Origin: Bryobacterales bacterium
GTDB taxonomy: Bacteria > Acidobacteriota > Terriglobia > Bryobacterales > Bryobacteraceae
Assembly (NCBI GenBank): GCA_020854055.1
Contig: JADZGD010000114.1
Span: 1 to 64,000, forward strand
Length of the DNA stretch: 64,000 nucleotides
Reading direction: 5' to 3'
This document shows, in pieces, positions 9,189-19,400 of the stretch. A program made the position numbers and the translations under genes. The notes under the pieces were generated by a model. The model was not told the origin of the DNA. It was given only the letters and a program-made list of their open reading frames with translations, and did no database searches. Each line of letters begins with the position of its first letter. Positions within the stretch are counted from its first letter, which is position 1.

Positions 9189-9277
9189 CGCCTGTTTGAC
9201 TCCGCCGGAACGAATTCCGATTCCAGGAAGCTGTCACACCCCGCGGACACGCCACCCGGTGGCATCATAAGAAAATC

Positions 9278-10432
9278 ATGAACCGGCGAACGCTTCTGGC
9301 CGTACCATCCCTGGCCGCGGGATTGACTACCGGCTACCCGGTCTGGAGTTGGGACCGCTGGCGTGAGATCACCGCCGCACGCCGTCCGGACCTCACCACC
9401 AGGCAAACCGGCAGCCCGTTCTTAACCAGTCTGGTGGATCTCCCCTGGCCGGAGCGCCGGAGAGTAATATTCCGTACGCTTCAGCAATTCCTCGGCAAAC
9501 CACCCGGCGCCAGGCCGCCGCTCGAAGCTCGTGTAATCGAATCGGTAAAGGCTGCCGGCTACACCCGCAAGAAGTTGGTCTATCAAACCGAGCCGGGCGA
9601 ATTCGTTCCCGCCTATCTGCTAGTGCCCGATGGATTGCGCGGCAAAACGCCGGCAGTCATCTGCCCGCACCAAACCACGCAGGATGGTATGCGCGAACCA
9701 GCCGGGCTGGCCGGCAATCCCCGGCTCTTCATGGCGCACGAACTGGCCCGGCGCGGTTACGTGACATTCACCTACGACGCGCTCTGCTTTGGCGAACGCC
9801 ACCAGCCGGCCACTGGCCACTACGGAGAATCGATTGCATTCTACCGCCGGTGCCCCGAGTGGTCCGTCATGGGCAAGATGGCCTGGGATCTCTCGCGGGC
9901 CATCGACTTTCTCCAGACACTGGACTTCGTGGACCAGCATAAGATCGCCTCCATCGGCCATTCCCACGGCGGCTACACCACCTGGTTCTCCATGGCCTTG
10001 GAACCCAGGCTGGCCTGTGGCGTCAGCAGTTGCGGCTTCGATACGTTCCGCTATGACGGCAATGCCTACCGCTGGTCGCACGCCACGGCGCTGGTGCCGC
10101 GGCTGGGCTTTTACCTCTCGAGCCGCTACATCAGCCTGAAGAGTTTTGCCGGCATGCCCGATTCGGAAACGGTGCAGATCCCCTTCGACCTGCACGAAGT
10201 GCTGGCGCTCGCCGCCCCGCGCCCGCTGTTTCTGGCCGTATCCGACGACGATCAGGTCTTCCCTAATGCGGGTTGGAGCGCGCGGCGTTCCCTGGCCTGC
10301 CTGGAACCGCTCTACGGCAAACTGGGAGCCGCGGACAAAATCGAAAGCTACTACTTCCTGGGCGGGCACGGGTTCCCGCCTGAATCCGCGCGCCGCTGCT
10401 ACGGCTGGCTGGACCGATGGCTGCGCGGCTGA
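9278..10432 (+). CDS. Alpha/beta hydrolase (acetyl-xylan-esterase-like), exported
   Basis: A 384-residue hydrolase with a Tat-like start (Met-Asn-Arg-Arg-Thr-Leu-Leu-Ala) and a leader that is short and only moderately hydrophobic. The catalytic triad can be read as the Ser of IGHSHGGYTTW, an Asp in SDDDQVFP and the His of GGHGFPP close to the C-terminus. The N-terminal half includes PAVICPHQTTQDG, which matches the oxyanion region of acetyl-xylan-esterase and dienelactone-hydrolase-like proteins. The probable role is deacylating plant polysaccharides. Its last 34 bases overlap the 3' end of the convergent heparinase-like gene. Confidence 0.82.
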   Translation: MNRRTLLAVPSLAAGLTTGYPVWSWDRWREITAARRPDLTTRQTGSPFLTSLVDLPWPERRRVIFRTLQQFLGKPPGARPPLEARVIESVKAAGYTRKKLVYQTEPGEFVPAYLLVPDGLRGKTPAVICPHQTTQDGMREPAGLAGNPRLFMAHELARRGYVTFTYDALCFGERHQPATGHYGESIAFYRRCPEWSVMGKMAWDLSRAIDFLQTLDFVDQHKIASIGHSHGGYTTWFSMALEPRLACGVSSCGFDTFRYDGNAYRWSHATALVPRLGFYLSSRYISLKSFAGMPDSETVQIPFDLHEVLALAAPRPLFLAVSDDDQVFPNAGWSARRSLACLEPLYGKLGAADKIESYYFLGGHGFPPESARRCYGWLDRWLRG

Positions 10433-13233
10433 ACCTTCCAGGAAACGGGCTTCCCGGCTCTGGTTACCTGCCGGACGTCTCCAGTTCCGCCGCTCACCAG
10501 CATCGCCTTGCCGCCACCGAACGACATCTCGATGTAATCCACCGGCTGGCGAAGCTCTACCGTAAGATCACCCACCGAGACGGAACGCGCCTTCGCCGCA
10601 ACAATTCGTTCCACCGAACCATCCGCCGCCCACCGTACAAAAGCCATTTGCCCCTCGACACGGGCGTTATTACTCTTCTCTACCAGCACAAGCGGCCGGG
10701 GTGTATCCTCTCCAGCGATCCAAAGGTCCCTGCCGCCTGAGGCGAGTGTACACTCAACGGCGACATTCGAATCCGGCAGCCCCTGCAGATCCAACCTGCG
10801 AATGGAAGTGATGGCCGGCGTCCTGCCGAAAGGCTCGATTACTCCGAGGAAGACCGAGGCCAACGCGCCTGCCGCGGACCGCCTCCGAAGCATGATCGTC
10901 GGCACGTAGAATTCCTCCGTGGAGGTCGCATCCATCACACTCCAGCTTTCCGCGGTGGAAGCTTCCGCGCCGCGGGTCAGATCTGTATAGCGCAGCCGCA
11001 CCTCGGTTCCCGGCGGAAGATACCCGCGGCGATCCTGGGCCGTCCACACGGCGCTCCATCCGCTCTTGGGAGCGGTGTCCGTACGGAAGTTGCGCATCAG
11101 TGTGCCATGGCCGTAGTCGGACGCAGGCGTAAGGTTCAACCCGGTGGTGGCAAGCGTGGAAAAATGGCTCCGCAGGAATTTGGCGTGGTCGGCGCCACCC
11201 GCCACACGAAACAGATCGATCACATAGAAATCACTCTCGGGCAATTCCACCATGGCGATGGTGCGCTCATATTGCGAACCCTTGTACTGCGCCGGTGAAG
11301 AAGCCCGCATGGCACGAAAGCGCTCACCCACCGCCCAGAGCGTTGTGGTTGACGGCCCACCCGGCTGATTGTTACCATCCACAACCACCGTGTTGTGCGC
11401 GGCTGTCATCAGATGCCACCGCGCCTGCGGAGTATGCCAGTCGCCAAATTGCACCGCCGGATATCCGAATTCCGGCAGCAGGTCGAGCCCCCGCGCGAAC
11501 AGACCGATATTCATCGCATCATAGTGGAAGTGGTTCTTGAGGCCCGATAGCGGGATGGAATCGTAATCCATCCAGACCGCATCCCGCTCCGGGTGGCGCG
11601 ACGACCGGAGCATGCCGATGCGCCACTCCTGCTTGTTGACGCTGCCTGCTTCCGGCCGTTCACCATACTTGCGGATTACATTCCGGATGTCGCGTTCCAC
11701 CGCTTGAGGATCGGCGGCAAACAAGTCATAGGGCAGTCCCGCCACACGCTTCGCGTTCGCATCGTAGCTGACCTGAAGGTAGAACGGCTCGCCGGTCGCC
11801 TTATACAACCGCCAGAAGAACGAGTGCCCGGAGGCGGGAAGACCCGGCTGTTTGAGCAGCGCGGCCGCATTATCCGGAAGCGGCGCTCCCATGTATGCGA
11901 TCGTCTGGCTGGCAAACGAGCCGCAATCGCCCGACAGCGGCGCGTATTTGTGACCGAGCCATAAATCGGTGTGGAAATGGTACGTCTGCCGCAGCTTGGG
12001 ATTCCTGCGTAGAAGGTCCGGCAGCAGACCGGCATCAACCCGCGCGTAGGATTCAAGAAACGTCGTCAGGAACCTGGGCGCGATGGTAGCGTAGCCGGTC
12101 AGTCCTTTTTCACCCGAGAGTCCATCGGTAGTAGTGCTCTTGGCCACAATCGCATCGAGTTGATTCAGAATCTCTTCACGATTTCCGGGCCATCCAAGCA
12201 CGGCCTGAATGTTGGCGATGGCGGCCTCCGTACCCGGATAGTTCGTGCGGATCTTCTCCGGATGCCGGAGCGCGTCCCCCAGAATGCGCGTCTCGATATT
12301 GCGCTGAATCTCCGCAGTGGTGGACTTGGGATTGTCCAGCTTGTAGCGCTTCGCCTTTTCCGCAAGGAAGGAAACCAGCTCGCGATCCTGTCGCAGCGCA
12401 TCAAAGATCTGGTCGTAAGCCATCGTCAGGCGTGTCACTTCCCAGGCCGAGTCAATCGAGTAAGTTACGTAGCCGGCTGTGCCGCCTCCATAAACCTTGT
12501 GCTCGTAAACCAGGCCGCGCTTGGCGAAGTCATACTCGGGCCAGATGTCAGCCAACCGGTCGAGAAGGATGGCCGCCTTGTGGGCAAATTTCACATCCCC
12601 GCTCACCACATAGGCAGCCGCCAGATTCTCAATGCCCGATAGGATGAGTTCGCGAAACTGGCCGTATTGCATATAGGCGCCGATGAAGTACCAGTGGTGC
12701 CCTTCGGCGGTATAGCCGTCGCCATCGTCAACGCCGAATCTGTACAGCGGGTCCGCCGGATCGGGATGTTCGGCATTGAACAGCAGCGCCCGGTTGGCCT
12801 TGGCCGGATCGAACACACCGTGCTCATTGAGTCCGCTGCGATAGAACGAATGGTAGTCGTTTTTCGGAAAAAACTGCCGGCAATGCGGGCATTGCACTTT
12901 CCAGGGACGATTCCATGCGTCGATCTTCCAGTCGTACATCGGCACCGGGCGGCGGCAGGCCGGGCAGTAGCCGCTCGACCAGACCATGTGGGAGCGAAGA
13001 TGTTCCGGTCCAAAAATCGAACCCCACAGCTCGTCATCGGAACGCTTCATCCACGGTCCGGCGCGCTCCGTGATGCCTTTGGATAACTCAGCCGCCCAGG
13101 GAAATCGCGCGGCGTTAGCCTGTGCGCGCTCGCGCATTTCACGCGGATAAAGCGCGCTGTGTTGCTTTAACGGTTGGGCCGGCAGGAGCACGGCCGGAAT
13201 CAATAGGGTCAGTAGGAAACACGAAGGTTGCAT
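10399..13233 (-). CDS. Heparinase II/III-like polysaccharide lyase, secreted, with an inserted Cys4 motif
   Basis: A 944-residue exported protein. ATG 13233 is preferred to the upstream in-frame start because it opens exactly at a signal peptide (Met-Gln-Pro-Ser-Cys-Phe-Leu-Leu, ending about residue 20). The middle looks like the alpha/alpha toroid of heparinase II/III-type lyases, with the conserved HNTVVVDGNNQPGG segment of the C-terminal beta-sandwich and LSGDCGSF in the barrel. Unusual is CPAC at residues 90-93 and CPHC at 115-118, a zinc-ribbon-like pair in the N-terminal region. The likely job is eliminative cleavage of uronic-acid-containing glycans. It converges on and overlaps the esterase gene by 34 bases. 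Confidence 0.8.
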   Translation of the reverse strand: MQPSCFLLTLLIPAVLLPAQPLKQHSALYPREMRERAQANAARFPWAAELSKGITERAGPWMKRSDDELWGSIFGPEHLRSHMVWSSGYCPACRRPVPMYDWKIDAWNRPWKVQCPHCRQFFPKNDYHSFYRSGLNEHGVFDPAKANRALLFNAEHPDPADPLYRFGVDDGDGYTAEGHHWYFIGAYMQYGQFRELILSGIENLAAAYVVSGDVKFAHKAAILLDRLADIWPEYDFAKRGLVYEHKVYGGGTAGYVTYSIDSAWEVTRLTMAYDQIFDALRQDRELVSFLAEKAKRYKLDNPKSTTAEIQRNIETRILGDALRHPEKIRTNYPGTEAAIANIQAVLGWPGNREEILNQLDAIVAKSTTTDGLSGEKGLTGYATIAPRFLTTFLESYARVDAGLLPDLLRRNPKLRQTYHFHTDLWLGHKYAPLSGDCGSFASQTIAYMGAPLPDNAAALLKQPGLPASGHSFFWRLYKATGEPFYLQVSYDANAKRVAGLPYDLFAADPQAVERDIRNVIRKYGERPEAGSVNKQEWRIGMLRSSRHPERDAVWMDYDSIPLSGLKNHFHYDAMNIGLFARGLDLLPEFGYPAVQFGDWHTPQARWHLMTAAHNTVVVDGNNQPGGPSTTTLWAVGERFRAMRASSPAQYKGSQYERTIAMVELPESDFYVIDLFRVAGGADHAKFLRSHFSTLATTGLNLTPASDYGHGTLMRNFRTDTAPKSGWSAVWTAQDRRGYLPPGTEVRLRYTDLTRGAEASTAESWSVMDATSTEEFYVPTIMLRRRSAAGALASVFLGVIEPFGRTPAITSIRRLDLQGLPDSNVAVECTLASGGRDLWIAGEDTPRPLVLVEKSNNARVEGQMAFVRWAADGSVERIVAAKARSVSVGDLTVELRQPVDYIEMSFGGGKAMLVSGGTGDVRQVTRAGKPVSWKVQPRSHRSSQP

Positions 13234-13357
13234 CGCTGATTGGCCGGAGTATACTACAGCATCACTGTCCCCCGCCTCCGCCCGAATTGGGTCATCTAAA
13301 ATGTCACTAAACCGACCCACACTGAGTCAAACAAAAAGGTAACCGAGGGCATTGAGA

Positions 13358-13795
13358 ATGAGAATCACTAGGAGCAGTGCTGCGCTGTTTACAAGAATCG
13401 CGCTGGCGGCCGCGTTCCTTTCCGCCGTGGCCGATCGCCTTGGGCAGTGGGGGCAGTACGGGATGCCGGGAGTGGCATGGGGCAACTTTGCGCGCTTCAC
13501 TGCCTACACGCGGAAGTTGACCTGGATGATGCCCGAATCATCCGCGCCCGTGTTAGCCTGGGCCGCCACAGTGGCGGAAGTGGTGCTGGCTCTTGGTCTG
13601 CTGGCCGGCTGGCACACGCGGTTAATGGCGGCCCTCAGTGGCGTTCTGCTGCTTATCTTTGCGCTGGCGATGACGGTGGCGCTTGGGATTAAGGCGCCGC
13701 TCGATTCTTCCGTATTTTCGGCTTCCGCCGCTGCCTTTCTTCTGGCGTGCGCTGAACAGACCGGTTTCGGCCTCGATCATATGCGCCGGTCATAG
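13358..13795 (+). CDS. DoxX-like small membrane protein
   Basis: A 145-residue protein with four hydrophobic helices in the DoxX family arrangement: ARIALAAAFLSAVADR in helix 1, an ALGLLAGWHTR turn after helix 2, and two C-terminal helices. DoxX proteins sit in the inner membrane and have been linked to quinone-dependent oxidation or redox stress, without a firm general function. ATG 13358 is chosen because GAGGG at 13345-13349 gives a ribosome-binding site eight bases upstream; a TTG two codons earlier is less likely. It converges on the efflux operon and is not obviously part of a larger unit. Confidence 0.78.
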   Translation: MRITRSSAALFTRIALAAAFLSAVADRLGQWGQYGMPGVAWGNFARFTAYTRKLTWMMPESSAPVLAWAATVAEVVLALGLLAGWHTRLMAALSGVLLLIFALAMTVALGIKAPLDSSVFSASAAAFLLACAEQTGFGLDHMRRS

Positions 13796-13827
13796 ATCTC
13801 GAGCAGTGCTACGCAGAGGCCCGGGGC

Positions 13828-15291
13828 CTATTTCCCCGCCATCAGATCGGCAGTTGACGGTAGCGTATTTCGATCCCACCCACCACCTAGCGATTTGATC
13901 AGCAGCACGCTCGACTCCATTCGGCGCCGGTCAAGGTCCACGGCAACTCGTTCGTTCTGAAGTCGAATGGTCTGAGCCGTTGCCACCTCCAGGTAGGTGA
14001 CCAGTCCTCCCCGATAGCGGTTCATCGAGAGATCCTCCGAACGGCGTGCGGCACTGACGGCAAGACGCTGGCGATCCAACTCGTTCTCTAAAACACGCAG
14101 ACTCGCCAAATTGTCTTCCACCTGCTGAAACGCCGTTAGCACCGTTTCGCGATAGGCCGCTACGAGCGCATCGTAGTTCGCCATACTCTGCTCCAGGACG
14201 GCACGCCGGCGGCCGGCATCGAAGACGGTCTGAAGCGCCGAGGGGCCGATGGCCCAGAATCGGCTTGGCCACGTGAGCCAGTCAGTAATACTCTTGCTCT
14301 CCAGTCCGAAAGCGGCACCGAGAAGCACCCGCGGATAGAACGCCGTACGGGCCAAGCCGATCTGCGTGTTCGCGGCCGCCACCCTGCGTTCAGCCGCCGC
14401 GATGTCGGGCCGCCGCTCGAGGAGTGCGGAGGGAATTCCAACGGGAATGGCGGGAAGAACGGGCAGTACCGCCTGCTCGGCCAACGTGAAACCTTCGGGT
14501 GGACGGCCGGTCAACACGGCAATCGCGTGTTCCAGCTTTTGCCGGATCTCGGTAAGATCGATCGCCTGCGCTCGTGTGGCCTCCAGTTGCGTCTGCGCCT
14601 CCTCGAGATCAACACGGTTCGCCACTCCGCCTTCGAAGCGATTGCGAGTCAGGGCCACCGCCTTTTCGAAATTGACCACCGCGGCGTTCAGAATTCGCCG
14701 CTCCTGGTCGAAGCTACGCAGCGCAAAATAGTCGGATGCCAGTTCCGCGTGGATGCTCAGCCGCACAGACTCCACATCTGCCGCCGTAGCCTGCGCACTC
14801 TCGGCGGACGCCTCCACCAGGTTGCGGATACGCCCCCAAAGGTCGGGTTCCCAGGAGACATCGACCGGCAGGGAGAAGTCGTTGTACCCGGAGGGCCCCT
14901 GCGCGGCCAGCGGCCGGTTGGTCGAATAGTGTTCTCGCGCGATAGCGGCGCCGGCAGTCACCGCGGGATATCGTTCCGAACGGTTCTGCTTTACGAAGGC
15001 GCGCGCCTGCCGGAATCTTTCGACCGCCGACTTCAAGTCCTGATTGGCATCGTTCACCCGTTGCTCGAGTTCATTCAGCACGGGGTCGCCGAAGATCGTC
15101 CACCATTCGCCACGATGGAACCCATCGGCAGGGTTCGCCGCCTGCCAGGCTTTTGACCCGCGGACCGAGGTGGGGGGTTGCTCCGTGAAGGCGGGCGGTA
15201 CCGGAGATGGAGGAGTCGCGTAGGGCTGGCGTACACGGCATCCCGCGGCCACAAGAATCACCGGCAACGTCAGAAGTGCCGCACGATTCAC
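13828..15291 (-). CDS. RND efflux outer-membrane lipoprotein (OprM/NodT family)
   Basis: A 487-residue outer-membrane channel protein. The N-terminus is a lipoprotein signal with lipobox Val-Ala-Ala-Gly-Cys at residues 14-18. Two TolC-like repeats follow, with long amphipathic helices (NDANQDLKSAVERFRQARAF; later RYRGGLVTYLEVATAQTIRL), which is the usual signature of the family. It is the last gene of the efflux operon; its start overlaps the stop of the membrane-fusion gene by four bases. Together the three genes encode a complete tripartite pump across both membranes. Confidence 0.93.
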   Translation of the reverse strand: MNRAALLTLPVILVAAGCRVRQPYATPPSPVPPAFTEQPPTSVRGSKAWQAANPADGFHRGEWWTIFGDPVLNELEQRVNDANQDLKSAVERFRQARAFVKQNRSERYPAVTAGAAIAREHYSTNRPLAAQGPSGYNDFSLPVDVSWEPDLWGRIRNLVEASAESAQATAADVESVRLSIHAELASDYFALRSFDQERRILNAAVVNFEKAVALTRNRFEGGVANRVDLEEAQTQLEATRAQAIDLTEIRQKLEHAIAVLTGRPPEGFTLAEQAVLPVLPAIPVGIPSALLERRPDIAAAERRVAAANTQIGLARTAFYPRVLLGAAFGLESKSITDWLTWPSRFWAIGPSALQTVFDAGRRRAVLEQSMANYDALVAAYRETVLTAFQQVEDNLASLRVLENELDRQRLAVSAARRSEDLSMNRYRGGLVTYLEVATAQTIRLQNERVAVDLDRRRMESSVLLIKSLGGGWDRNTLPSTADLMAGK

Positions 15292-16418
15292 TGCCGCGCC
15301 TCCACCACGCGCACCTGCTGGCCGGCCGCGATGGAATCGGACGGGTTGACAATCAGTTGCTCGTCGCCCCGCAGTCCGGTGATGATCTCCAGCGAATTGC
15401 CATAATCATGACCCACCGTCACCGGTAGCAGTTGCACCCGCCCTTGGCGAACGGCCGCCACGCTCAGTCCCTCAGAGCGGAACAGAGTGGTGTTAAACGG
15501 AATGGTGAAGGCATGCCCCACCCCCGGAAGTCTCAGATGAACCTGCACAAACGCGCCAGGTAGCAGGGCGCCGTCAGGATTGTCGACATCCACCTCCACC
15601 AGCAGCGTTCGCGTTTTGACGTCAATGGCGTTGGCAGTCCTCACCACGCGCGCATGGAACCGGCGTCCCGCGAATTCCGGCAGCGTGAGCTCCGCCGCGA
15701 CGCCCGGCCTTGCAGCTCGAGAGCTCATCTGTGGCACCTGTACATACACGCGCACCTTGTCGATGGCCGCCAGGTGAAACAGTTCTCCTCCCGGGCCATT
15801 ACTGCCCGAATTGATCAGCGCTCCGATATCCGTGTTGCGGGCGGTTACCACGCCACTGAACGGCGCCATGATTCGTTGAAACGACTGGAGGTTCTCCAGG
15901 CGTGTGACCTCGGCGGCGGCGGCATCCATCAGCGCCTTCTTGGCGGCCAGGTCTCCGATTTTCTCATCCGTCTCCTGGCGTGAGACCGACTCGGTTTTGA
16001 GTAGCGATTTCCATCGGGCGGCCGTGGAGCCGGCCAGCTCATAGTTGGCCCTTGTAGTCGCGAGTTGGGCCCGAGCCTGCAACAACTGCTGGTCGATCTC
16101 CGGCGTTTCGATCTCGGCCATCAACTGCCCCGTCTTGACACGCGCGCCAATGTCGACGTACCAGCGCTTCAGATACCCGTTCGTGCGCGCATAGACCGGC
16201 GTATCGGTGAACGCCTCGATGTTACCGGGCAGCACCAGTTCGTCCGAGGATACGCCGGCCCGTGGGCGAACCACGCTGACCGTTGCGATCGCCTCGGCGC
16301 GAGTTTCCCGTATCAGCGCATCTTCGGCACGGACCCGGTCCTGGATACCCCGGGCGATGGACATACCCAACGCCACCAGCATCGCAACCGCCAGCAGCAC
16401 ACCGAATCCCTTCTTCAC
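15288..16418 (-). CDS. RND efflux periplasmic adaptor (membrane fusion protein)
   Basis: A 376-residue AcrA/HlyD-type adaptor. An N-terminal membrane anchor (VLLAVAMLVALGMSIARGI) is followed by the lipoyl half VYARTNGYLKRWYVDIGARV, a coiled-coil hairpin (LLQARAQLATTRANYELAGS and a returning helix), the second lipoyl half with the RIMAPFSGVVTARNTDIGAL motif, and beta-barrel and membrane-proximal domains. It links the RND transporter to the outer-membrane channel. Start and stop overlap both neighbours by four bases, so all three pump genes are translationally coupled. Confidence 0.94.
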   Translation of the reverse strand: MKKGFGVLLAVAMLVALGMSIARGIQDRVRAEDALIRETRAEAIATVSVVRPRAGVSSDELVLPGNIEAFTDTPVYARTNGYLKRWYVDIGARVKTGQLMAEIETPEIDQQLLQARAQLATTRANYELAGSTAARWKSLLKTESVSRQETDEKIGDLAAKKALMDAAAAEVTRLENLQSFQRIMAPFSGVVTARNTDIGALINSGSNGPGGELFHLAAIDKVRVYVQVPQMSSRAARPGVAAELTLPEFAGRRFHARVVRTANAIDVKTRTLLVEVDVDNPDGALLPGAFVQVHLRLPGVGHAFTIPFNTTLFRSEGLSVAAVRQGRVQLLPVTVGHDYGNSLEIITGLRGDEQLIVNPSDSIAAGQQVRVVEARQ

Positions 16419-19400
16419 GCGCTCCTCCTCGCACCCGTCTTCCGATGAAGAACACTGAACACGCCGGGCACGAAAAAGAGTGTCGCCACGGTAGCCAGAA
16501 TCAATCCACCGATCACCGCCCGGCCGAGCGGCGCGTTCTGTTCTCCGCCTTCACCTAAACCGAGCGCCATCGGAACCATGCCGATGATCATCGCCAAAGC
16601 CGTCATCAGCACCGGGCGGAATCGGGTCGAGCCGGCTGCAATCGCCGCTGCGATCGAGTCGCCGGTCTCCATCAGGCTCTCCTTGGCGAACGCCACCACC
16701 AGGACACTGTTAGCCGTCGCCACGCCCATGCACATAATGGCCCCCATCAGCGCGGGCACGCTCAGCGTGGTGTGAGTCAGAAACAGGAACAACAGAATTC
16801 CTGCCAGCGCCTCGGGCAGGGCCGTGATGATGATAAATGGGTCCAGCCAGGATTGGAAATTAACGACGATCAGCAGATAGACCAGCACGATGGAGAAGAC
16901 CAGACCGCCGAGCAGCCCCCTGTAGGAATCATTCATCTCCTCGAGCTGTCCGCGAACAATCAGCTGCGCGCCTCGCGGCAGCGCGCTCCGGTTGGCGTCG
17001 AGCACATGTTCAACGTCGTGGCCGACCGCGCCGAGGTCGCGATCCTGCACTCCGCCATAAATGTCCAATACTCGCTGCACATTCCAGTGAGAGACCACCC
17101 CCATGGTCTCCGTCCGGCGTATCGACGATACGTCGGCCAGAATTCCGGACCGTGGCCCGCCGCTGCCGGTAATTGGAATCGTCTCCAGGTCGTGCAAACC
17201 CTGAATCCGGTATTGGGGCGTTTGTGTTACCAGGCTGTAGCTCACACCATTGTTGGGGTTGAGCCAGAAAGTCGGCGTCGTCTGCTGGCTGCCGCTCAAT
17301 GAAACCAGCAGGCTATTAGCGATTTCACGCTGCGTAAAGCCGCTTTGGGCGGCTCTTGTACGGTCCACTTCGATGTGAAACCGGGGATGGTCGAATGCCT
17401 GCTGAAGCCGGATATCTACCGCGCCGGGCACCCGTCGCAGTTCTGGCAGGATGCGGTTTACAAACTTGCGGTTGGCTTCGACGTCCGGACCCACCACCTG
17501 GATGTCGAGCGGAGCCGGCAGGCCAAAGTTCAGTATCTGGCTCACCATGTCGGCTGGAAGAAAGGAAAAGATGACTCCCGGAAAAGCGTTTGCCAACTCG
17601 CGCCGCAGTATCCGTACATAATCCCTGGTTGGCCGGTGCTCCGGCTTGAGGGTGACCAGAATATCGGCATCTTCGGTTCCAATGACACCCGTATTGTTGT
17701 AGGTGAGATTGATGGTGCTGGCGGGTACGCCGATCGTGTCGAGTATGCCGGCGAGGTCGCTTGAGGGGATTTGGGTACGAATGAAATTCTCGACGGCATC
17801 GCAGCGGCGGGCGGTCTCTTCCAGGCGTGTCCCCGTCCGCACCCTCATGTGCAATTCGAACTGTCCGGTATCCACTTCCGGAAAGAAGTTCCGGCCCATG
17901 TACGGGAGCAACAGGAAGGCGCAGAGCGCCGCTCCCAGAAATAAAGGAAGAAAAATCCGGGCATGGTGCACGGTAACCGTCAGCAGAGCGGTATACACGT
18001 CCCGAAAGCTCCAGAACGCCCTCTCGAACGCGTGCTGAAACGCGGCAAAAATATTCCATGAATGGCGTTTGTGACGCTCCTCGCCGTGGCGTCCCTGATC
18101 GGTCAGCAGGTACTTCGCCAGCGTCGGAACCAGCGTGCGCGAAAGAACGTAGGAGGCGAGCATGGCAAAAATTACTGCTTCGGCCAGCGGGACGAATAGA
18201 AACTTCGGTACTCCGGAGAGGAAGAACATCGGCAGGAACACGATCGAGATGCAGAGCGTGGATACCAGCGCCGGCACCGAGATCTGCGCTGCCCCTTCGA
18301 AGATCGCATTATCAAGCGGCATTCCACGCTCAATGAAGCGTTCAATGTTTTCGATCGTAACGGTGGCATCGTCCACCAGGATGCCCACCGCCAGAGCCAG
18401 CCCTCCAAGCGTCATGATGTTGATCGTCTCGTGAAGCATCCAGAGGACAATGATCGAAGAGAGTATGGACAGCGGGATGGAGATTGCGATGATCAGCGTG
18501 CTCCGCCAGCTTCCCAGAAATAGCAGGATCATTACGGCGGTCAGGCAGGCGGCGATCACCGCTTCGCGGACCACGCCGTCAATCGCCGCGCGAACAAATA
18601 TAGACTGATCCGCCAGCGGCTCGATCTTCAGATCCGGTGGCAGCGTTGCGCGAAGACGGGGTAGCAGTTGGCGTACGCCTTTTACAATGTCGAGCGTGGA
18701 AGCGTTTCCCGTCTTGTAGATGATCAACAATGCGCCCCGCTTACCGTCCTGCCGGACGATGTTCGTCTGCGGAGCAAAGCCATTACGGATGCTGCTGACG
18801 TCACGCAGGTAGACAACCCCATCGGTGTTGGCCCGGATCGGCAGGCTGTTCAGTTCCTCGATCGTCCGCGGACTGCCGTTCATGTCGACCTGGTACTCGA
18901 ACTGGCCGATTTTCGCCGTCCCCGCCGGCAGGATCAGGTTCTGACTGGTGACGGCGGAAACTACATCCTGCGGTGAAAGGCCCTTCGAGCTGAGCAGGGC
19001 GGGATTCAGATCCACCATCACCTGCGGAGTTTTCCCGCCGAAAGGCCACGGGACCGAGGCTCCCTGCACGGTAGCCAGTTGCGATCGGATGAAGTTCATT
19101 CCCAGATCGCCCAACTCCTGCTCGGAAAGCGTCGGACTCGACAAGGAGAGTTGCAGGATGGGAACGGTGGAGGCGCTGTAGTTCATTACCAGCGGCGGCG
19201 TGATGCCGGGTGGCATCTGCCGGAGCGTGGTCTGGGAAATTGCCGTCACCTGCGCCAGCGCGGTGTTGATGTTGACATTCGGGTGAAAGTAAATCTTAAT
19301 GACGGCGATGCCGTTCAGGATCTGCGACTCGATATGTTGGATGTCGCTGACGGTAGTGCTCAACGAACGTTCATACCCGGAAACAATGCGGCCCTCCATC

